A stretch of 13,998 nt of DNA from Desulfonema limicola. GTDB lineage: Bacteria; Desulfobacterota; Desulfobacteria; Desulfobacterales; DYRC01. The position numbers and the translations under genes are program-made. Position 1 is the first letter of the stretch. Each line of letters opens with the position of its first letter. The stretch is from assembly GCA_020718925.1 (NCBI GenBank), contig DYRC01000076.1:1-13998 (forward strand), given 5' to 3'. The notes under the pieces were generated by a model that was not told where the DNA came from, made no database searches, and saw only the letters and a program-made list of their open reading frames with translations. Shown piece after piece: positions 7,208-13,998 of the stretch.

Positions 7208-7618
7208 ATGCCGCTGTTTGAATGGAAAAAAGAACATAGCGTCGGCGTATATGAAATGGACAGACATCATCAGAAGCTGTTCGATATTTTAAACCGGCTT
7301 CACGATGCCATGAAAGACGGGAAAGGAATGCAGATTATCGCGGGCATTGTCCGGGAATTGCTGGATTACACCCGATACCACTTCGGAGAAGAAGAAAAAC
7401 TGCTTGAAAAGATTGGCTATTCGGGTATCAGCGAGCAGAAAATGGCGCATCAGAAATTTATTTCTCAGATCGAAGGATACAAAGATCAGGCAGATAAAGG
7501 CATGACCGCGTTTTTAAGTTCCGGCGTTTCCACGCTCCTGACCGACTGGCTGAGAAATCATATCGGCGTGATGGATAAACGCTATCAGTCTGCAATGAAC
7601 GCTCACGGCGTAAAATAG
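7208..7618 (+). CDS. Bacteriohemerythrin with one substituted iron ligand
   Basis: A 136-residue single-domain hemerythrin, a four-helix bundle that normally binds a di-iron site for O2 binding, delivery or sensing. Start at ATG 7208, which follows GGGGAGGA; an upstream in-frame TTG (7193) overlaps that ribosome binding site and is rejected. The opening MPLFEWKKEHSVGV is typical of the family. Ligands that can be placed: H21 (DRHHQKLF), H58 and E62 (HFGEE), H81 (AHQKF), and H118 and D123 (HIGVMD). The family usually has a His four residues before H81 (HxxxH); here it is Q77. The protein may therefore bind iron with altered coordination. No signal peptide or membrane segment, so it is cytosolic. 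Its TAG is only 2 bp from the stop of the convergent murI. Confidence 0.92.
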   Translation: MPLFEWKKEHSVGVYEMDRHHQKLFDILNRLHDAMKDGKGMQIIAGIVRELLDYTRYHFGEEEKLLEKIGYSGISEQKMAHQKFISQIEGYKDQADKGMTAFLSSGVSTLLTDWLRNHIGVMDKRYQSAMNAHGVK

Positions 7619-7620
7619 AC

Positions 7621-8406
7621 TTAAAGCCGGATTGATTCCAGACGGATCTGTTTTTTCAACAGGGCTTGGGCTGTTTTTTCAAACTGGGGCGTAACGTCGG
7701 AGACAAAAAATTTAGCCGCGCTGTCTTTGATCATGGTTGTATTGATTGCCGGATGAGTCCTTAAAAAATTTTTGATTTTATTTGCCACTGCCAATGAAGA
7801 ATCAATCAATGTTACCCGTTTTCCGATTTTATGCTGAATTATATCCTTTAAAATCGGATAATGGGTGCATCCCAGAATCAGCGTGTCAATCTGTTTTTCT
7901 TTGAGCGGATGCAGATATTTTTTAACAATCATGCGGGTTTCGGACTTGTTCAGCCAGCCTTCTTCCACCAGCGGCACAAGCAAAGGGCATGGAACAGAAT
8001 ATACTTTTGCACGGGGCGCAATTTCCCTGATTTTTTTTTCATAGATGCCGCTAGCTATTGTTGCCCGCGTTCCGATCACGCCGATCCTTAATCTTTTCGA
8101 GCTTTGAACTGCCAACTCCACTGCCGGAGAAATCACCTCAAATATCGGCAGAGGAAAATTTTCCATCAGAATTTCAGTTGCCGCGCTTGAAGCCGTGTTA
8201 CAGGCAATCACAATGATTTTCGCGCCCTGCTTCATAAGAAATTCGCTGTCTTCAAGCGCGTATTGAATCACCGTCTGTCTGCTTTTACTGCCATAAGGTG
8301 TGCGGGCGGTGTCTCCGAAATAAGCAATCGTGTAAGAAGGAATTTCCTGCATCAATGCGCGGACAACTGTAAGCCCGCCGATACCTGAATCAAATACGCC
8401 AATCAT
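7621..8406 (-). CDS. murI: Glutamate racemase
   Basis: A 261-residue cytoplasmic enzyme converting L- to D-glutamate for peptidoglycan. Key features: FDSGIGGL (5-12) with D6 and S7; FGDTARTPYG (30-39); first catalytic Cys in IACNTASS (C69, N70, T71); second in LGCTHYP (C180, T181, H182). Length is normal and all catalytic residues are present. The start ATG overlaps the stop of the upstream CxxCxxCC gene by four bases (ATGA), a sign of translational coupling. It is the last gene of the long minus-strand block. No terminator hairpin is visible between its stop and that of the convergent hemerythrin gene. Confidence 0.96.
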   Translation of the reverse strand: MIGVFDSGIGGLTVVRALMQEIPSYTIAYFGDTARTPYGSKSRQTVIQYALEDSEFLMKQGAKIIVIACNTASSAATEILMENFPLPIFEVISPAVELAVQSSKRLRIGVIGTRATIASGIYEKKIREIAPRAKVYSVPCPLLVPLVEEGWLNKSETRMIVKKYLHPLKEKQIDTLILGCTHYPILKDIIQHKIGKRVTLIDSSLAVANKIKNFLRTHPAINTTMIKDSAAKFFVSDVTPQFEKTAQALLKKQIRLESIRL

Positions 8407-8807
8407 ATCAGAGTTTTACGAACCTCCCTTACGCATTCTCTGATGTCATCATCTGAGACATCTGTGCGAATGCCGGGGCAGGAGGCTGCCATGATGCGCC
8501 AGTTGGAAATATCCGTCAATACGCTTTGAATAAAGGGCCACGCCCTGCACATTTTCGGTTTTACCGGATGAATGCCGCAGCGTTTGTCCTGCCAGAACAC
8601 GCAATATCCGTTTTCTCCCTCAGCCAATACCGGCTTGCGTCCTGACATTTGGCAGCATTCTTTCAGAAACCGCGCCGGGTCTGTATGCAGATATTCGGAA
8701 ATAGCAGCAATATCTTTCTCAGTAACGTAAGTTCCGCCATATCCTTTGCAGCATTCGCCGCACTGAGTACATTCAAAAATATCAGACGGCTTAATATCTG
8801 AGGGCAT
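8403..8807 (-). CDS. CxxCxxCC-domain (YkgJ-like) metal-binding protein
   Basis: A 134-residue protein of the zinc/iron-chelating YkgJ family. The signature CTQCGECC gives C13, C16, C19 and C20. The second half carries further conserved cysteines in CVFWQDKRCGIHPVKPKMCRAWPF (C69, C77, C87) and C110. The family pattern of eight cysteines is complete. Members are thought to bind a metal or Fe-S cluster; the biological role is unknown. It starts inside recR (17-bp overlap) with a GGAGA ribosome binding site in the recR 3' end, and its stop overlaps the murI start (ATGA). It is therefore translationally linked to both. Confidence 0.88.
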   Translation of the reverse strand: MPSDIKPSDIFECTQCGECCKGYGGTYVTEKDIAAISEYLHTDPARFLKECCQMSGRKPVLAEGENGYCVFWQDKRCGIHPVKPKMCRAWPFIQSVLTDISNWRIMAASCPGIRTDVSDDDIRECVREVRKTLI

Positions 8808-9396
8808 GTCGGGTCTCCATCGCGCGTTTCAAGGTCATCTGATCCACATATTTCAAATCGCCGCCGATAGGAACACCGGAAGCAATCCGGGTTACATTGA
8901 TTGAAAATGCTTCAAGACGCTCGGCAATATACGCGGCAGTGGTTTCGCCTTCCACCGTTGTTGAGGTGGCAAGCACGACTTCCCGAATATGCTCTGCCGC
9001 GACTCTGTCCAATAATTCCTGAATCCGGATATTTTCAGGTCCGATGCCGTCCATAGGAGATAATACGCCTTGAAGAATATGATAAGCTCCCTGAAAACTG
9101 CCGGATTTTTCAATCGCAATCATTTCCGCAGGCTGCTCCACCACGCACAATATCCGGGCGTCTCTTTCAGGATTACTGCAAATCGCGCACAATTCCGCAT
9201 CGCTTAACGCAAAACACCGGACGCACAGCCGCGATTTTTCTTTGAGTTCCAAAATGCTTTGCGCCAACGCTTGGGCTTGTTTCATCGGAGTGCGGAGAAT
9301 GTGCATGGCAAGGCGTTCTGCGGTTTTTTCGCCGATTCCCGGCAATTTTGATAAATTTTTAATGAGGTTTAAAACAGACGCGGGATAATAACTCAT
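8791..9396 (-). CDS. recR: Recombination mediator RecR
   Basis: A 201-residue DNA-binding protein of the RecFOR recombination pathway, which loads RecA at single-strand gaps. Visible domains: N-terminal helix-hairpin-helix (KLPGIGEKTAERLA, 17-30), C4 zinc finger with C58, C61, C70 and C73, Toprim domain (about 82-175) including CVVEQPAEMIAIE, and the Walker-B-like C-terminal region (SGVPIGGDLKYVDQMTL). Length is standard. It lies 10 bp downstream of ybaB, the classical ybaB-recR pairing, but dnaX, which often precedes ybaB, is not here. A MetE-like gene occupies that place. Confidence 0.97.
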   Translation of the reverse strand: MSYYPASVLNLIKNLSKLPGIGEKTAERLAMHILRTPMKQAQALAQSILELKEKSRLCVRCFALSDAELCAICSNPERDARILCVVEQPAEMIAIEKSGSFQGAYHILQGVLSPMDGIGPENIRIQELLDRVAAEHIREVVLATSTTVEGETTAAYIAERLEAFSINVTRIASGVPIGGDLKYVDQMTLKRAMETRHALRY

Positions 9397-9406
9397 TGAA
9401 TATCCT

Positions 9407-9724
9407 TTACATCAGACCGGGAATATTGAAGCCGCCCGTAAGCTTGCCCATTTCATCGCTGACCATTTCCTGCGATTTCTGCAACGCATCATTGACTGCG
9501 GATAAAACCAGATCCTGAAGCATGTCCGGATCTTCGGGGTCAATCACTTCTTTTTCAATACGGATAGATATGACCTGCTGCTTGCCGTTTGCCACAGCCT
9601 TGACCATGCCGCCCCCGGCAGAGCCTTCAATGGTTTTTTCCGCAAGCTCTTCCTGAAGCTTCATCATTTTTGCCTGAAGCTTCTGTGCCTGCTTCATCAT
9701 GTTTCCCATACTTTTCATATCCAT
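9407..9724 (-). CDS. ybaB: YbaB/EbfC nucleoid-associated DNA-binding protein, intact copy
   Basis: A 105-residue YbaB/EbfC protein. It has the N-terminal helix MGNMMKQAQKLQAKMMKLQEEL (about 6-27), the conserved glycine stretch EGSAGGGMVKAVANGK (33-48), the strand VISIRIEKEV and the C-terminal helices ending GGFNIPGLM. The family forms dimers that bind DNA and coat the nucleoid. It is preceded by a strong AAAGGAGAG ribosome binding site 19 bp or less after the fusion gene stop, and is followed 10 bp later by recR. Its first 80 codons and upstream region are duplicated exactly 1333 bp upstream, where they form the 5' part of a chimeric gene. This copy is the complete one, and its last 25 codons lie outside the duplicated unit. 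Confidence 0.95.
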   Translation of the reverse strand: MDMKSMGNMMKQAQKLQAKMMKLQEELAEKTIEGSAGGGMVKAVANGKQQVISIRIEKEVIDPEDPDMLQDLVLSAVNDALQKSQEMVSDEMGKLTGGFNIPGLM

Positions 9725-10817
9725 TATCTCTCCTTTTACAAAATTAATTTCTGATTCGCTCTGAAAGCGATTTTGTCAACTCAAGCACTTTCATGGCATG
9801 AGTCAGCGGCAGAGAACCTGTGCCGCAACTGGGCGTAATCAGAGATTGCCGAATCAGCGTTGCTCTGTCAATTCCCAGCCCGGAAAGAGCAGTTACGATT
9901 TGTTCCCATCGGATCATCAGAGAATCGGTGGTTTCTGTTTCAATATCCGCCAAAGATGAGGTCGGCACAATTCCCCAAGCAACAATTCTGCCGGATTCGA
10001 TGAATCTTTTCAGATGATTCGGGTAAAGCATCAGTTTGTCAAAAAAACAATACGCATCAAAACTCAGAATGTCCACATCAGAATCCAGCAGCAATGTCCA
10101 ATCTGCATTGGCACAGACATGGATTCCCGCAAGTCCGCCTTGCTCGTGAACCGCGTCAATCACTTCTTTGAAACATGCGGCCACATCCGCCGAAGAAATG
10201 CTGATAAATTCCGATGATCCGAAGCCTGCCAATCCCGGTTCGTCAAAAAACACAATCGCAGGAGATTTGACAGCCGACATCTCCCGTATCTGCCAAGCGG
10301 CTTTTATGGCAATGAGTTTGACTGCCGCATCTCTGAGTTGTTCATTGTAAAAGATCGCGCATTTCTGATGATCTTTGATGCCGGTGGTCAGCGTAATGGG
10401 TCCGGTGATCTGACCTTTCAAAGCTATCGGCGGCTCAGAACGCTGTCTGATATTTTCCATAAACACAAAAAAGCCTTCTGCGGTATCCGGTGTCAGAACA
10501 AATCGGGAATCCGAGATCGGCATTGCGCCTTCGCTGACCGCGATATGCTCTTCGTAAAACTTCAGCAGATTATCTTGAAAATCCGGCTGTGAAACATCAA
10601 TAAAAAAATTATCTTCTGCAATGGTCAGCCCCGGCATCCCTGACAAAAACTGAAACATCATGCCTTCTTCTTTTTTATATGCCGGCAGTTGAACCCAGAG
10701 CGGAATATCCGGCGTATATTTCATCACCAGACGTTTGGCTTCTTCATGCGCCGATACCGGAAGGCTGCCGATTAAAACCGCAAGCGCGTTTGCCTCAAAC
10801 TTTGTCTCCATCGGATG
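9486..10817. repeat. Tandem duplication unit, copy 1 (1332 bp)
   Basis: This unit runs from codon 80 of ybaB, back through the ybaB 5' end and ribosome binding site, across the whole MetE-like coding region, to 6 bp before its ATG. The same sequence recurs at 10819-12150, shifted by exactly 1333. I see no difference between the copies: their minus-strand proteins agree over the shared parts, and plus-strand reading frames across the MetE-like region also agree. There are no terminal inverted repeats, transposase or target-site duplications, so it is not an insertion sequence. Confidence 0.95.
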
Positions 10818-11057
10818 AGCATCATTGACTGCGGATAAAACCAGATCCTGAAGCATGTCCGGATCTTCGGGGTCAATCACTTCTTTTTCAATACGGATAG
10901 ATATGACCTGCTGCTTGCCGTTTGCCACAGCCTTGACCATGCCGCCCCCGGCAGAGCCTTCAATGGTTTTTTCCGCAAGCTCTTCCTGAAGCTTCATCAT
11001 TTTTGCCTGAAGCTTCTGTGCCTGCTTCATCATGTTTCCCATACTTTTCATATCCAT
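9744..11057 (-). CDS. Chimeric YbaB(1-80)::MetE-like protein created by the duplication
   Basis: A single open frame of 437 residues. Residues 1-80 are identical to the first 80 of YbaB (MDMKSM...SAVNDA), residues 81-82 are the new junction residues His-Pro, and residues 83-437 are identical to the complete 355-residue MetE-like protein. The frame is open because the crossover plus one added base kept both parts in phase. It keeps the ybaB ribosome binding site (about 11061-11069). The internal MetE-like ATG at 10811 has no Shine-Dalgarno, because the original one (12154-12159) is outside the duplicated unit. The YbaB part lacks the last 25 residues of the C-terminal helical region. Whether the chimera is made, folds or affects YbaB dimers is unknown. 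It lies 19 bp after the intact MetE-like gene and 19 bp before intact ybaB. If the duplication is an assembly error, this gene does not exist. Confidence 0.8.
   Translation of the reverse strand: MDMKSMGNMMKQAQKLQAKMMKLQEELAEKTIEGSAGGGMVKAVANGKQQVISIRIEKEVIDPEDPDMLQDLVLSAVNDAHPMETKFEANALAVLIGSLPVSAHEEAKRLVMKYTPDIPLWVQLPAYKKEEGMMFQFLSGMPGLTIAEDNFFIDVSQPDFQDNLLKFYEEHIAVSEGAMPISDSRFVLTPDTAEGFFVFMENIRQRSEPPIALKGQITGPITLTTGIKDHQKCAIFYNEQLRDAAVKLIAIKAAWQIREMSAVKSPAIVFFDEPGLAGFGSSEFISISSADVAACFKEVIDAVHEQGGLAGIHVCANADWTLLLDSDVDILSFDAYCFFDKLMLYPNHLKRFIESGRIVAWGIVPTSSLADIETETTDSLMIRWEQIVTALSGLGIDRATLIRQSLITPSCGTGSLPLTHAMKVLELTKSLSERIRN
10818..10818. other. Duplication junction with one extra base
   Basis: Copy 1 ends at 10817 (...CATCGGATG) and copy 2 begins at 10819 (GCATCATTG...). 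The A between them matches neither flank: the ybaB side has C before GCATC, and the outer MetE-like side has T after GGATG. The junction therefore shows no microhomology and a single non-templated base. GATG-AG-CATC at the joint forms a short inverted repeat. Confidence 0.85.
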
Positions 11058-12150
11058 TATCTCTCCTTTTACAAAATTAATTTCTGATTCGCTCTGAAAG
11101 CGATTTTGTCAACTCAAGCACTTTCATGGCATGAGTCAGCGGCAGAGAACCTGTGCCGCAACTGGGCGTAATCAGAGATTGCCGAATCAGCGTTGCTCTG
11201 TCAATTCCCAGCCCGGAAAGAGCAGTTACGATTTGTTCCCATCGGATCATCAGAGAATCGGTGGTTTCTGTTTCAATATCCGCCAAAGATGAGGTCGGCA
11301 CAATTCCCCAAGCAACAATTCTGCCGGATTCGATGAATCTTTTCAGATGATTCGGGTAAAGCATCAGTTTGTCAAAAAAACAATACGCATCAAAACTCAG
11401 AATGTCCACATCAGAATCCAGCAGCAATGTCCAATCTGCATTGGCACAGACATGGATTCCCGCAAGTCCGCCTTGCTCGTGAACCGCGTCAATCACTTCT
11501 TTGAAACATGCGGCCACATCCGCCGAAGAAATGCTGATAAATTCCGATGATCCGAAGCCTGCCAATCCCGGTTCGTCAAAAAACACAATCGCAGGAGATT
11601 TGACAGCCGACATCTCCCGTATCTGCCAAGCGGCTTTTATGGCAATGAGTTTGACTGCCGCATCTCTGAGTTGTTCATTGTAAAAGATCGCGCATTTCTG
11701 ATGATCTTTGATGCCGGTGGTCAGCGTAATGGGTCCGGTGATCTGACCTTTCAAAGCTATCGGCGGCTCAGAACGCTGTCTGATATTTTCCATAAACACA
11801 AAAAAGCCTTCTGCGGTATCCGGTGTCAGAACAAATCGGGAATCCGAGATCGGCATTGCGCCTTCGCTGACCGCGATATGCTCTTCGTAAAACTTCAGCA
11901 GATTATCTTGAAAATCCGGCTGTGAAACATCAATAAAAAAATTATCTTCTGCAATGGTCAGCCCCGGCATCCCTGACAAAAACTGAAACATCATGCCTTC
12001 TTCTTTTTTATATGCCGGCAGTTGAACCCAGAGCGGAATATCCGGCGTATATTTCATCACCAGACGTTTGGCTTCTTCATGCGCCGATACCGGAAGGCTG
12101 CCGATTAAAACCGCAAGCGCGTTTGCCTCAAACTTTGTCTCCATCGGATG
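10819..12150. repeat. Tandem duplication unit, copy 2 (1332 bp)
   Basis: This is the partner of 9486-10817, in direct orientation and with no mismatch seen. Its outer end (12150) stops 6 bp upstream of the MetE-like ATG and so leaves the GAAGGA ribosome binding site (12154-12159) outside. This is why only the outer MetE-like copy keeps its native translation signal. Confidence 0.95.
11077..12144 (-). CDS. MetE/UROD-fold protein (core-MetE-like), intact copy
   Basis: A 355-residue protein with the fold of the catalytic half of cobalamin-independent methionine synthase. Matching landmarks: IGSLPVS near the N-terminus (14-20), KGQITGPIT (132-140), FFDEPGL (188-194) and the zinc-site elements H231-x-C233 (GIHVCANADW) and C329 (TPSCGTGSL). 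The fourth ligand, a Glu in classical MetE, appears to be D252 (SFDAY). It lacks the N-terminal half of full-length MetE, so it is a stand-alone core. Such proteins may use methyl donors other than folate, but the substrate cannot be stated. It has a GAAGGA ribosome binding site 9 nt before ATG 12144 and starts 36 bp after the PilZ stop. A second full copy lies inside the adjacent fusion gene. Confidence 0.82.
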   Translation of the reverse strand: METKFEANALAVLIGSLPVSAHEEAKRLVMKYTPDIPLWVQLPAYKKEEGMMFQFLSGMPGLTIAEDNFFIDVSQPDFQDNLLKFYEEHIAVSEGAMPISDSRFVLTPDTAEGFFVFMENIRQRSEPPIALKGQITGPITLTTGIKDHQKCAIFYNEQLRDAAVKLIAIKAAWQIREMSAVKSPAIVFFDEPGLAGFGSSEFISISSADVAACFKEVIDAVHEQGGLAGIHVCANADWTLLLDSDVDILSFDAYCFFDKLMLYPNHLKRFIESGRIVAWGIVPTSSLADIETETTDSLMIRWEQIVTALSGLGIDRATLIRQSLITPSCGTGSLPLTHAMKVLELTKSLSERIRN

Positions 12151-12180
12151 TGTTCCTTCATCTTTATAAGAAAAAAGTTA

Positions 12181-12546
12181 TTACAATAAGCCCGGATGCT
12201 TTTCGATTTCTTCTTCTATCATATCCGGATCAGACGAATTGTATCGGATGATATTTCTCAGGTGAAACAGGCTGTCAGGATCAATCCGAATGAATCTGAC
12301 AGCGATCATGCCATGATCCCGGCGAATGATTTCGCCCTCCACGCAGACGATCATATCCGGCGCTTCTTCATTGAGCAGAATTTCCACCTGACACGGCGTT
12401 CCATCGGGATATGGCGCGTCAAGCGGCAGCAGACAGCCGCCAATGCTCAGATTACAGATTTCATCCGCATCGAACACCGTATCACCGACAGTCATTTTGG
12501 TCTTCATTTTAAAAGGAACTCGCGTAAAACGCCGCTTATCTTCCAT
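12181..12546 (-). CDS. PilZ-domain protein, probable c-di-GMP receptor
   Basis: A 121-residue single-domain PilZ protein. Both nucleotide-binding signatures are present: RxxxR (R5-R9 in EDKRRFTRVPF) and N/DxSxxG (N32, S34, G37 in CNLSIGGCLL). These normally bind cyclic di-GMP, so ligand binding is likely. No partner domain is fused, so it would act by protein contacts. I start at ATG 12546 (AGGAG seven bases upstream) rather than the in-frame TTG 12552. It lies 95 bp after hisD and 36 bp before the MetE-like gene; its link to either is not evident. Confidence 0.9.
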   Translation of the reverse strand: MEDKRRFTRVPFKMKTKMTVGDTVFDADEICNLSIGGCLLPLDAPYPDGTPCQVEILLNEEAPDMIVCVEGEIIRRDHGMIAVRFIRIDPDSLFHLRNIIRYNSSDPDMIEEEIEKHPGLL

Positions 12547-12562
12547 AAGCAACTCCTATCCT

Positions 12563-12578
12563 TTGTGTATAAACACAA
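12563..12578. promoter_or_regulatory. Short palindrome upstream of the PilZ gene
   Basis: TTGTGT-ATAA-ACACAA is a perfect 6-bp inverted repeat with a 4-bp centre, just upstream of the PilZ ribosome binding site. It could be an operator half-site pair or a small RNA hairpin controlling translation. The 95-bp hisD-PilZ gap also holds a 9-bp inverted repeat, AAATCAGGC (12597-12605) with GCCTGATTT (12647-12655), that spans the hisD stop codon. I see no U-tract terminator. Confidence 0.3.
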
Positions 12579-12641
12579 TGTCTATCGTATTTGAGCAAAT
12601 CAGGCAAGCTTATTTCGGATATTTTATGCAAGTACTTAAAA

Positions 12642-13937
12642 TTAAAGCCTGATTTTTACTGATCTGGCATGAGCATCCAGCCCTTCGATTTCGGCAATCC
12701 GGATAATGTCAGATGCTTCAGCCTTAAACGCTGACTCGGAATAATGAATGATGCTGGTTTTCTTAATAAAATTGTCCACCGATAAGGCAGATGAAAACCG
12801 CGCCGTGCCTGCGGTAGGCAGAACATGATTCGGACCCGCAATATAGTCTCCGACCGGCTCCGGGGTATAATGCCCGATAAACACGGCTCCGGCATTCCGG
12901 ATCTGTCCCAGATACTCAAACGGTTCTTCAATCTGAAGCTCCAGATGTTCCGGTGCAATGCGATTGGCAAGATCAAATGCCGCTGTCATATCGGAAACCA
13001 GAAAAATCGCGCCGTATTTTTCAAGCGAGGTTTTGGCGATTTCTTTCCGTTCCAGCTTGCTAATCTGCCGTTCTATTGCAAATGAAACGTCTTTTGCCAA
13101 TTCTTCCGAACTGGTCAGAAGCATGGCAGAAGCAAGCGGATCATGTTCTGCCTGAGACAGCAGATCCGCTGCCGCAAATTCGGGATTTGCCGATGCGTCT
13201 GCAATAATAAGAATTTCGCTGGGACCTGCTATCATATCAATTCCCACCGTGCCGGAAACGATCTTTTTGGCAATCGTAACATAAATATTTCCGGGACCCG
13301 CAATCACATTTGCTTTGGGAATGGTTTGGGTTCCATAAGCGAGCGCGGCAATACCCCACGCGCTTCCGGCTTTATACACCGCATCTGCGCCGACCAATTT
13401 TGCCGCAGCCAGAATATAGGGATTAATCGTTCCGTCTTTGCGCGGCGGCGTAGTTATAAACACTTGTCTGACGCCTGCAATTTTTGCCGGAATCGCGCCC
13501 ATCAGCACAGACGATACCAGCGGCGTTTTTCCGCCCTGCGCCCCCGGAACATAAATGCCCGCAACATCTACCGGATTGAATAACTGCCCTAACACGGTGC
13601 CGGGGCGTTGAGTGTCAATCCACGATTTTCTGAGCTGCTGACGATGGAATGATTCAATCTGTTTTGCCGCACGGCGTAACGATTGCATAATTTCGGGCGA
13701 TACGTCTTTTTCAGCAGATTCAAATTCATGATCTGAGACCCTAAGCGATTGAATTGTCAAATCCGGCGCGTCAAAGCGGTTAATATAGCGAATCAGCGCG
13801 TCATCGCCATGCTGTTTTATATCTTCAAGGATACGTTCAACATTGGCGATTGCCGCTTTATCAAGATCAAGCCCCCGATTGACAACCGATTCAAGCTGTT
13901 TTTCAGCCAGTTCCGATGGATAACGATAAATTTTCAT
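12642..13937 (-). CDS. hisD: Histidinol dehydrogenase
   Basis: A 431-residue zinc enzyme performing the last two oxidations of histidine synthesis (L-histidinol to L-histidine with NAD+). Conserved residues found: Q262 and H265 (LLSQAEHDP), E330-H331 (IAPEHLEL), D364 (VGDYIAGPNHVLPT) and H423 (EGLDAHARSV), matching the catalytic and zinc-binding positions of the family. NAD-site segments such as AGPGNIYV and DMIAGPSEI are intact. I start at ATG 13937; a TTG at 13946 in frame is possible. Neither has a good Shine-Dalgarno. No other his gene is in the window, and the 61 bp upstream hold nothing I can assign. It is the first visible gene of the right-hand minus-strand block. Confidence 0.96.
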   Translation of the reverse strand: MKIYRYPSELAEKQLESVVNRGLDLDKAAIANVERILEDIKQHGDDALIRYINRFDAPDLTIQSLRVSDHEFESAEKDVSPEIMQSLRRAAKQIESFHRQQLRKSWIDTQRPGTVLGQLFNPVDVAGIYVPGAQGGKTPLVSSVLMGAIPAKIAGVRQVFITTPPRKDGTINPYILAAAKLVGADAVYKAGSAWGIAALAYGTQTIPKANVIAGPGNIYVTIAKKIVSGTVGIDMIAGPSEILIIADASANPEFAAADLLSQAEHDPLASAMLLTSSEELAKDVSFAIERQISKLERKEIAKTSLEKYGAIFLVSDMTAAFDLANRIAPEHLELQIEEPFEYLGQIRNAGAVFIGHYTPEPVGDYIAGPNHVLPTAGTARFSSALSVDNFIKKTSIIHYSESAFKAEASDIIRIAEIEGLDAHARSVKIRL

Positions 13938-13998
13938 ATTCAGCAACTTTCTGTTTCATACGTTTTTGGAATAAATTTGGAGTCGTTTTTTATTTTTA

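Noticed and set aside
7615..7625. Bidirectional terminator between hemerythrin and murI
   Set aside because: The stops are 2 bp apart and I could find no inverted repeat with a U-tract around them.
9820..10592. Four plus-strand frames in copy 1, repeated identically at 11153-11925
   Set aside because: They are antisense to the MetE-like genes. Their recurrence only reflects the DNA duplication, though it helped confirm copy identity.
9486..12150. The duplicated unit as an insertion sequence or composite transposon
   Set aside because: No transposase, terminal inverted repeats or target-site duplications; both ends fall at unrelated sites in or beside ordinary genes.

Overview
The window looks like a piece of chromosome from an anaerobic deltaproteobacterium (Desulfobacterota). 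Desulfobacterales is my best guess. I infer this from protein style (a bacteriohemerythrin, a PilZ protein, a CxxCxxCC protein, a stand-alone MetE-fold protein), moderate GC and dense co-directional packing. No marker gene proves it. There is no rRNA, tRNA, CRISPR array, transposase or phage gene, and no gene-free stretch over about 210 bp.

Left block (1-4791, all minus strand), in transcription order: 3-methyladenine DNA glycosylase, 5-oxoprolinase subunit A (pxpA), a SNF2-family helicase, and a SWIM zinc-finger protein that runs off the left edge. A heptamer tandem repeat carrying stop codons in all six frames sits at the pxpA/SNF2 boundary. A GC-rich palindromic repeat (about 4817-4917) separates this block from the next.

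Middle block: a lone ABC-transporter permease (plus strand) converges with, and overlaps by 45 bp, a radical SAM gene (minus strand). The radical SAM gene is divergent from a bacteriohemerythrin gene (plus strand), and it has a strong-looking promoter placed so that its mRNA should be almost leaderless. The hemerythrin lacks one canonical His ligand. Its stop codon lies 2 bp from that of murI.

Right block (7621-13937, all minus strand), in transcription order: hisD, a PilZ protein, a MetE/UROD-fold protein, a YbaB::MetE-like chimera, ybaB, recR, a CxxCxxCC protein and murI. The gaps are short, with overlaps from recR onward, so this is probably one operon or two.

The most striking feature is a head-to-tail duplication of 1332 bp (9486-10817 and 10819-12150) joined by one extra base. 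I see no mismatch between the copies. It begins inside ybaB and ends 6 bp upstream of the MetE-like start codon. The junction fuses the first 80 codons of ybaB in frame to a complete second copy of the MetE-like gene through two new codons (His-Pro). One intact copy of each parent gene survives. The inner MetE-like copy has lost its own ribosome binding site, so it would be made as a YbaB fusion. This is either a very recent gene-fusion event or an assembly artefact; reads across the junction would decide. I see no convincing new multi-gene system beyond this.
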